The notes beneath the pieces were generated by a model, which saw nothing but the letters and a program-made list of their open reading frames with translations, was not told where the DNA came from and ran no database searches. The position numbers and the translations under genes were made by a program. 64,000 bases of DNA from Mermis nigrescens (lineage: Eukaryota; Nematoda; Enoplea; Mermithida; Mermithidae). The stretch is from NCBI GenBank assembly GCA_036768485.1, contig JAVLUZ010000752.1, positions 124,001-188,000 on the forward strand, written 5' to 3'. The first letter of the stretch is position 1; each line of letters starts with the position of its first letter. Shown here piece after piece: positions 58,466-64,000 of the stretch.

Positions 58466-58885
58466 TGGCGCGAAGCGCCAGAAAATTTTGAAATTTTATC
58501 TCTCTAAATCATTTTTGCATTTCAAAAACTGTGCAGAAGGTAGGGATTTTCAATCGTAGTGGAGTTCTAGGACCAGATTATCGATAAAAATGCTGCAATT
58601 GGCGCCGCGCGGCTCAAACATCAATAACAAGTAAGAATTAAATTAATTCAGCGCGAAGCGCCGAAAATTTTTTGTAGTTTCACCTCTCTAAAACGCATTT
58701 TTGCATTACAAAAACTAACCGAATCCGTGCAGAAGATAAGGATTTCCAATCGTAGTAAAGTTCTAGATCAAATTGTCGATAAAAATGCTGCAATTGACGC
58801 GGCGCGGCTCAAATATCAATAACAAAAAAGAATTAAATCAATCTGGCGCGAAGCGCCGAAAAATTTTTGTAGTTTCACTTCTCTA
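58466..58885 (+). repeat. Tandem repeat of about 190 bp with GGCGCGAAGCGCC core
   Basis: Units start at 58,466, about 58,652 and about 58,844 (third cut short). Each has GCGCGAAGCGCC, then TTTTTGTAGTTTCACCTCTC-like text, TTTTTGCATT, CGATAAAAATGCTGCAATTG and GGCTCAAA(C/T)ATCAATAACAA. The core is the reverse complement of the GGCGCTTCGCGCC motif at 282-520 and 38,755. Confidence 0.8.
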
Positions 58886-58894
58886 AAACAGCAA

Positions 58895-59035
58895 AAATGG
58901 CATCAAAAAATCGCTAAAAAAGCAAAAAAATTTTCAAAATTTGAATTCTGGGGGTATTTTGATTTCTAGGGGGTGGGTATTTCAACTTCTGGGGCGGTGC
59001 ATACCCCCCAAACCCCCCACGCCCATGTGTGCCTA
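58895..59035. mobile_element. Repeat family Z, copy 3 (partial)
   Basis: AAAAAATCGCTAAAAAAGCA, GGTATTTCAACTTCTGGGGC and CCCACGCCCATGTGTG match 36,380-36,520. Confidence 0.62.
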
Positions 59036-59285
59036 TCGATGTATCTGGAATATTTAAATGTTCATGAAAAATAGGTGGTTTTTCAAAAATAATTGGAATA
59101 GGTTCTTTTTTCCAACGCATATCGATGGAAAATTGCATTACATGAACAGGTCCGTTCAATGAACGCCAAGTATCGTTAAGGTCCCTGAAAATTCCGTAAA
59201 TATTGTGATTGCAGTCGATTAAAGGAGACTCAAACGTTATTCTATTACTTCCAGGCAAAACAAAATAAGTATTATTTTCAATCAT
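59036..59285 (-). other. Protein-like open frame of unknown family, cut by a repeat
   Basis: The frame starts MIENNTYFVLPGSNRITFES and continues IDCNHNIYGIFRDLNDTW, HVMQFSIDMRWKKEPIPII and FEKPPIFHEHLNIPDTSI, then runs into family Z sequence. Residue use is clearly protein-like. I do not recognise the family. It is probably the C-terminal part of a longer gene or of a large DNA element, broken by the family Z insertion. The M at 59,285 need not be the real start. Confidence 0.35.
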
Positions 59286-59304
59286 TAAGCCCTATTCAGA
59301 AGTA

Positions 59305-59645
59305 ACAATCGGTGTAACAATCGGCGACATCGCAGAAATCCTATTAATCGTAGCTGATTCACAAGTGGCAATCGGGAGGATCGCTGACGTTGCCGATTAA
59401 CCCGACAGATCGGCAAAATCGGGAAAATCGCCGACTACAATCAGCAAAATCGGCGATATCGCCGATTTTTGGCTGCAATTTTCCCGATTTAGTCGGCGAT
59501 TCTCCCGATTTTGCCGAAAAATCGGGAGAATCGGGAAAATCGCAACAAAAATCGGCGATGTCGCCGATTTTCCCGATTTGAATCGGCAGAATCGCCGACC
59601 AGAATCGGGAGATCGAACTCGTTTCTATTTCTCCCGATAATCGCA
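59305..59645. repeat. AATCGGCGAT/AATCGGGA short degenerate tandem repeats
   Basis: Dense repeats of AATCGGCGA, ATCGCCGATT and AATCGGGAAAATCG in both directions. Both strands have long open frames because the motif contains no stop codon; neither is a gene. Confidence 0.8.
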
Positions 59646-60582
59646 AGAATCCTACATGATGAAGTGGCACACGGGCTTATTTATGCGTGTGTCGCCAAAA
59701 ATTATGTAATTGTGTACAGGTACTCATGTTGCGTGCAGTTAATGCACTTTGCTGGTGTGCTAAACTATGTATGTATGTATATGTTGCAGTCACTCTCAGC
59801 TAGTACATACTGTAACTGCGAGAGTTACACGGTGCGAACTCGTTCCATTAGTTCGCACGAGCCGACCGACAACAGCTTGGTACTGTATCGGTTAATACAG
59901 CCTTTTGCGAGTTGACATCTGCGGATGGGTGAGCTCGTGGCTATGCCTTCAGTTCTCATATAAATCCCTTATGTTTTATTACAAAATCTTTTAGATACTT
60001 GTCCGTTAGAATAGAATTAAGTATATGGTAATAGTAATTGTTTTACTTGTAACCGCTTATCGTATTCTAGAAGAGTCGATTTGAGAGTAATCTTGGCTAA
60101 TGTTAATTTGTCTTAAACTTTCGTTTTACTGTATTGTTCCCATGACGGGATGTTAGTTAGAGTTGCGTTTCGACGAAGCTGTCGTTTGGCTTATTTTATC
60201 ATTAAAGATTTTTGTTTTTTGCTTCCCAGCATCTGCCGAGTGTATATATCCAAATGAAATATAAAACCCACCCAGGGGTTCACTATACCGAGGGTGTGGT
60301 AGGCCGGCTATCCGTTCGTCGAGGACTTCTTTGATTTTGGTGGAAAGGAAAGGTGAATACTTTTGATTGTGTATTTTACTCAAAATTCAATATTCATTTA
60401 TCAACCCAAAAATTAGCTAAAAATATTATCTAATCATTCATGATGATTGATCAGCTTAGAGCTCGTTGGTGTTGTTTTCAAATTTCAAAGTGCTACGTAC
60501 ATTAGGAACCAAAACATTTCGAAACAAGTGTAAACTTTGAAAACAAGTTAATTTATCAATTTGTCAGTTTATATATAATTAA
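59646..60582. other. Intergenic DNA of balanced composition
   Basis: Less AT-rich than its surroundings. A 76-codon minus-strand frame at 60,153-60,383 has no family features. An LTR-like nature is possible, but I saw no paired copy. Confidence 0.3.
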
Positions 60583-62159
60583 TTTGTCAGTTTATACGCT
60601 CAGTTGAGAAACGCATATCAGCCCATATACTGAAGGTTCATAAACAGAATGGACTATCTGCTGATGTCTATAAAAGTATAAATCCTGTAGGATGCAGTTA
60701 TGGCAGGCTATATGGCTTGCCTAAGACTCATAAGAGAGATGTTCCTTTAAGACCAATCTTGTCAGCCATCAACACTCCAACTTATAAGTTGGCTAAGTAT
60801 TTTGTGCCGATCCTACAAGACATAAGTACTAATGAATACACTTTATGTGACACTGGTAGTTTCCTGACAAGACTCAAGGCTTTTACATTCAAAAGCCATC
60901 ATTTTATGGCTAGTCTTGATGTTCAAAGCTTGTTCACTAATATTCCACTCAATGAGACCATTGACATATGTATTAGGAAACTATTTGATGATCAGAATGT
61001 CGTGTTAGTAAATAACATGAATTGTCATCAATTCAAACTGCTTCTAGAACTTGCAGTTAAAGAGTGTTATTTTACGTGTAATGGTAAAATCTATCAACAG
61101 ATAGATGGTGTTGCTATGGGTAATCCGCTTGGCCCAGTTCTTGCCAACATTTTCTTGAGCCATCATGAAACAAAGTGGCTCAGAGACTGTAGTATAAAGA
61201 TTAGACCCAAGTTTTATGTACGTTATGTTGATGACACATTTGTAGTGTTTTCTGACAGAAATCAGCCTAGAAAGTTCTGTGATTACATGAATCAGCAACA
61301 TCCTAATATGAATTTCATATCTGAAACTGAATGTGACAAGAAATTAAATTTCCTTGATGTGCTTGTTGAAAGGAAGTCCGATGATATTGTCACATCATCA
61401 TATCAGAAACCCACATTTTCTGGCCTTTACGCCAAATTGTCTAGCTTCATTCCTTTTGCCTATAAAGTTGGTTTAATAAAGACACTTGTGAGTCGTATTC
61501 ACATGATTTGTAACTCATATCAGACTTTGTCTCTGATATTGACAAGCTGAAGCAGACTCTACTGCAAAATGAGTATCCGCTTAGCTTGATTGATAAGGTC
61601 ATATCAGACTTTATGACAAAAGTTTATAGTAAGAGTGATGACATAAAATTCGGGTGTGATAAACTATGCTATTCTCTTGTTTTGCCTTACACTGGTGTGC
61701 ATGGCTACAATGTACGCAGCAGAATTCCTAAAGGTTATATCTGCATTTTACCTTCAGATTAGAGTAAGGTTTGTTTACAAACCTGTTATGTGTATCAGCC
61801 GGTTTTTCAAGAACAAGGATGCTGTACCTGCTAAGCTACTCTCAAATTTAGTATATAAGTATACGTGTTCTAGCTGTATGGCTAGTTACATCGGTGAAAC
61901 TCGCCGACATTTTGGGAGTAGAATGGCAGAGCATACTGGCATCTCATTTGCTACAGGAAAGCCAATTCAGGGTGATAGTTTATCTGCTATTCACAAACAT
62001 ATCTCAAATAGCAATCATCCAATTACATCAGATTGCTTCAAGGTTATCAGTCGAGCATCCAACTCTTTTGATCTTTTAATCAAGGAGTCATTATACATAG
62101 CACGTGATCGTCCTATTCTCAACAATAATGTTTCATCATATCCTTTAAATTTGTTTTAA
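60583..62159 (+). pseudogene. Penelope-like element: reverse transcriptase plus GIY-YIG endonuclease, 5'-truncated, two frameshifts
   Basis: The reverse transcriptase begins in mid-domain (GLSADVYKSINPVGCSYGRL, LPKTHKRDVPLRPILSAINT). It carries the motif SLDVQSLFTNIPLNETIDIC with the first catalytic Asp, GVAMGNPLGPVLANIF, and YVRYVDDTFVVF with the YVDD box, then KLNFLDVLV. The frame breaks near 61,520 and again near 61,735; after each break the protein continues in another frame. The C-terminal part has the GIY-YIG-type YKYTCSSCMASYIGETRRHF followed by GSRMAEH. RT plus GIY-YIG endonuclease is the hallmark of Penelope-like retroelements. The N-terminus is missing: the frame opens at about 60,583. 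As it stands it cannot make an active protein. Confidence 0.93.
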
Positions 62160-62290
62160 TTTACCACATTTTTCTTTTTCTTAAAGCTTTAAATCTTTTA
62201 TTGTTATCTTTATAATTTAATGGTAGGTTTAAACTTTAAGCTCCTCTTAGTTTACAACTCTCGCTTAGCAAGCTCATTTTTCAAAATTAA
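62160..62290 (+). repeat. 3' tail of the Penelope-like element
   Basis: TTTCTTTTTCTTAAAGCTTT, ATAATTTAATGGTAGGTTTA and ACTCTCGCTTAGCAAGCTCA follow the stop codon. The same sequence is inside EF copies 5, 6 and 7. Confidence 0.75.
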
Positions 62291-62389
62291 TTTATCAACT
62301 TGAGCTGGGTTGAGATAGGTCAGCTGACCTCTGCGGCAATTCCGGGATTAGGTAGGTAATCTAGGATCTAGGGCGTAGCTGCTAAGACT

Positions 62390-62560
62390 CAGGCACGTAG
62401 CTGGCCCTCCTATTTTGGGGGGACCAACACCAATTTTGGGGGGTCTAAGCCAAAAATAGCACAAAATAATGTGTAAAAAGTCCTTTTTTCCGGTTTTTCT
62501 GAATTTTGGGGGGGGGGGGTCCGGACCCCCCAGTCCCCCCCACAGCTATGTGGACGTGCT
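62390..62560. mobile_element. MITE family Y, copy 3
   Basis: Starts CAGGCACGTAGCTGGCC, has GGGACCAACACCAATTTTGG, a run of 12 G and a C-rich partner, and ends near CACAGCTATGTGGACGTGC. Confidence 0.72.
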
Positions 62561-62856
62561 CTGCTAAGACTCCCGACGAAAGTGCGTCAGCAATATTAGG
62601 ACCGAGGGAGTCGAAGCCGTAGGTCTACAAGGTCCACAAGATCGAGGTTGTTAGCGACTACGCGATCGGGACCGGCGCTAAGAGCAGCTAGGTACTTACG
62701 TAAGTAAATCCCGAAGGCAAATGTTAGGCCCGTTCGTATCTGCGTCGACCTCGTAGGCGCAGTCCGAACCCCAACATTTACAATACATACGCCATCATAA
62801 AAACGGCATGTAAATTTCTTTTTATTCTACGGAAGTGGGTACATAATTGTTATAAG
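62561..62856. other. Spacer, GC-richer than average
   Basis: Contains many CGACTACGCGATCGGGACC-like stretches but no recognised gene or element. Confidence 0.35.
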
Positions 62857-63088
62857 CTATAGTCCGTTTCATTTAGCTTTGAGGTCATTGAAAAAATTCA
62901 AAGTGTCTACAAAAGTGTTTTAAACTGATACGGTAACTAAGATTTTCTACGGAATGTCGAGATCATATGGAGACGAATGCTATTGCTAATACGCATTACT
63001 ATAAGCAAAATTTTAAAACTCTTTTGTAGCCTGATTTTCGCGGAAAAATTTAAAAGAAAATCGCAAAGCTAAATGAAACAGACTATAG
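62857..63088. mobile_element. MITE, CTATAGTCCG...CAGACTATAG, at the MADF gene start
   Basis: Ends CTATAGTCCGTTTCATTTAG and CTAAATGAAACAGACTATAG, 232 bp. Inside, CAAAAGTGTTTTAAACTGAT matches 37,680-37,700. It ends 6 bp before the ATG of the MADF gene and so provides its immediate upstream DNA. Confidence 0.82.
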
Positions 63089-63094
63089 TCCCAA

Positions 63095-63447
63095 ATGGCG
63101 GTGTCGCTTGATGAACGGCTTATTGAAATTGTTAAATCTTATCCTCATTTATGGAATATCCGCTTGACCGACTTCAAGGGTGCGGAAAAAAACAAAACTC
63201 TTGGAGAGAAAATCGTGACGGAGCTGAATAGTGATGGTACGATTCGAAAATTGAATAATGCATGTGAGTTTGCTTCGAAAACTTTTAATTTTTAGTAAAA
63301 ACTTGCGAAAAACGATGGGATTCTTTGCGTACGTATTACAGTAGAAAGAAAAAGAGCCAATCCCAACCGACTGGATCCGGTGTTTTGTCAAAGAAGTGCA
63401 AATCGTTTAATTTGTTCAAAGAATTATCGTTTCTCTCGAATTTGTAA
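63095..63447 (+). CDS. MADF-domain protein, two exons
   Basis: Exon 1 (63,095-63,263) reads MAVSLDERLIEIVKSYPHLW, NIRLTDFKGAEKNKTLGEKI and on to TIRKLNNA. The donor is T|GTGAGT. A 32-bp intron ends TTTTAATTTTTAG, and exon 2 (63,296-63,447) restores the frame: LKTCEKRWDSLRTYYSRKKK, then GVLSKKCKSFNLFKELSFL and SNL-stop. The pattern L-I-x-x-V-x-x-x-P-x-L-W ... K-x-x-x-x-x-K-x-x-E-L ... K-R-W-x-x-L-R-x-x-Y ... F-x-E-L-x-F-L is the MADF domain, a Myb/SANT-related DNA-binding module of arthropod and other invertebrate transcription regulators and of transposon-derived proteins. No BESS motif follows. The 32-bp intron is unusually short. The frame may go on through a donor at TTT|GTAAAA into an exon outside this stretch. 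Confidence 0.85.
63264..63295 (+). other. 32-bp intron of the MADF gene
   Basis: GTGAGTTT...TTTTTAG. Without removing it the frame stops at TAG inside the intron. With it removed, the MADF domain reads through. Confidence 0.75.
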
Positions 63448-63623
63448 AACAAGAACGTAAGTTAACTCTCGGAAGAGAATGATAATGGCCATACTTTTCA
63501 CGAACTGCAAAAATAAAACGCGTTTGTTTGCGTTTTTTCTGAGTCGCTTACAGTAATTTGTAGCTTAGATACAACTGCAAAATTTCGGACTAACATTCAC
63601 TGTCCATCGTGATCTGCTAATCA
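63448..63623. other. 3' flank of the MADF gene
   Basis: No polyadenylation signal in the strict AATAAA form except within ACTGCAAAAATAAAACGCG (63,506-63,520), which is a plausible one. Confidence 0.4.
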
Positions 63624-64000
63624 TAGGTAGCGCGATAGCGCTACCTATAATATACTTGGCCACCCTTTTTTCTTATATGTTTTTCACAGCGAGTGCGAAA
63701 TTTCTGCCCCCCCTCACAGCTATAACGGCACACATCTGAGGGGTGCGGTTTTTTTAAAAGGTAGATAATAAAAAACTTAGTGCCCCCATTTTTTTATTGT
63801 TTACACTCAATACCGAGCGCGTCGTGAGTGTGTAAAGTTTACATCAAAAATTCAAATAATTTGCGGAGGTCCAATTTTTTTCAAAAAATGTTTTCCCTCA
63901 TTAGTAGGTTACGAATCTGGTCTTAAAATTTCTTTACACTCATTGGTTGTTGCACAGGAGTGTAAAATAGACGGTTTTTTTACAGTTTCTAAATGGCCAA
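63624..64000 (+). mobile_element. EF family, partial copy 8 (hairpin end), runs off the window
   Basis: Starts TAGGTAGCGCGATAGCGCTACCTATAATATACTTGG, here with a more perfect hairpin (cited in part), and continues with AACGGCACACATCTGAGGGG and CGAGCGCGTCGTGAGTGTG. It matches partial copy 1 (15,253-16,197) in reverse better than the full copies. Confidence 0.75.

Noticed and set aside
59359..59670. Facing frames rich in GDIADF and NRENR motifs
   Set aside because: Both come from the same AATCGGCGAT repeat, which lacks stop codons.
59640..60300. Solo LTR of a retrotransposon
   Set aside because: Composition and promoter-like text hinted at it, but no TG...CA ends with a target duplication and no second copy were found.

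Overview
This is a window of animal (invertebrate) nuclear DNA. Genes have GT-AG introns, the base composition is AT-rich, and most of the 64 kb is transposable-element DNA: foldback and MITE-like elements, hAT-like elements, a Helitron-like element, a Tc1/mariner element and a Penelope-like retroelement. The phylum cannot be fixed from the sequence. The main gene is an invertebrate troponin T, but its C-terminal exons do not read like the usual insect or crustacean tail as I remember it.

Layout. (1) 1-36 kb, plus strand: troponin T, eleven recognised exons from 1,478 to 36,092. The 5' end is missing; the acidic N-terminal exons start in mid-gene and the first exons must lie left of the window. 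The exons include a 12-nt microexon, three coiled-coil exons, the signature exon with YDLKEMNERQRQ, and a proposed terminal exon behind a 15.9-kb intron. The introns are packed with repeats: a foldback element (about 2,665-7,890) holding a hAT-like element that itself holds a Helitron-like element; a foldback with ATTTCGCCCCC arrays (10,557-11,690); a TTAATGG/TTAAGG foldback (16,927-19,239); and several copies of a roughly 3.9-kb composite repeat, here called EF. (2) 36-43 kb: repeats around a 5.5-kb hAT-like element with 8-bp target duplications. It carries two facing arrays of a roughly 180-bp satellite, and a 1.36-kb mariner-type element sits at the turning point. (3) 43.5-51.5 kb: two EF copies head to head, a palindrome with arms of about 3.9 kb. 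(4) 51.5-60 kb: low gene density, with an Ig-domain exon on the minus strand (55.5-55.8 kb), a hAT transposase C-terminal remnant (57.5-58 kb), microsatellites and tandem repeats. (5) 60.6-62.3 kb: a 5'-truncated Penelope-like element with reverse transcriptase and GIY-YIG endonuclease, broken by two frameshifts. (6) 63.1-63.45 kb: a short two-exon MADF-domain gene directly downstream of a MITE, then another EF end running out of the window.

Most interesting signals. Five unrelated-looking elements share one architecture: tandem arrays facing each other in inverted orientation between short terminal repeats. The EF family has a terminal GC-rich hairpin, dozens of GTGTAAA/TTTACAC motifs, an internal module flanked by about 180-bp inverted repeats that is flipped in one copy, and a stretch resembling the tail of the local Penelope-like element. 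All exon boundaries and element ends were read by eye; nothing was aligned or searched against a database.
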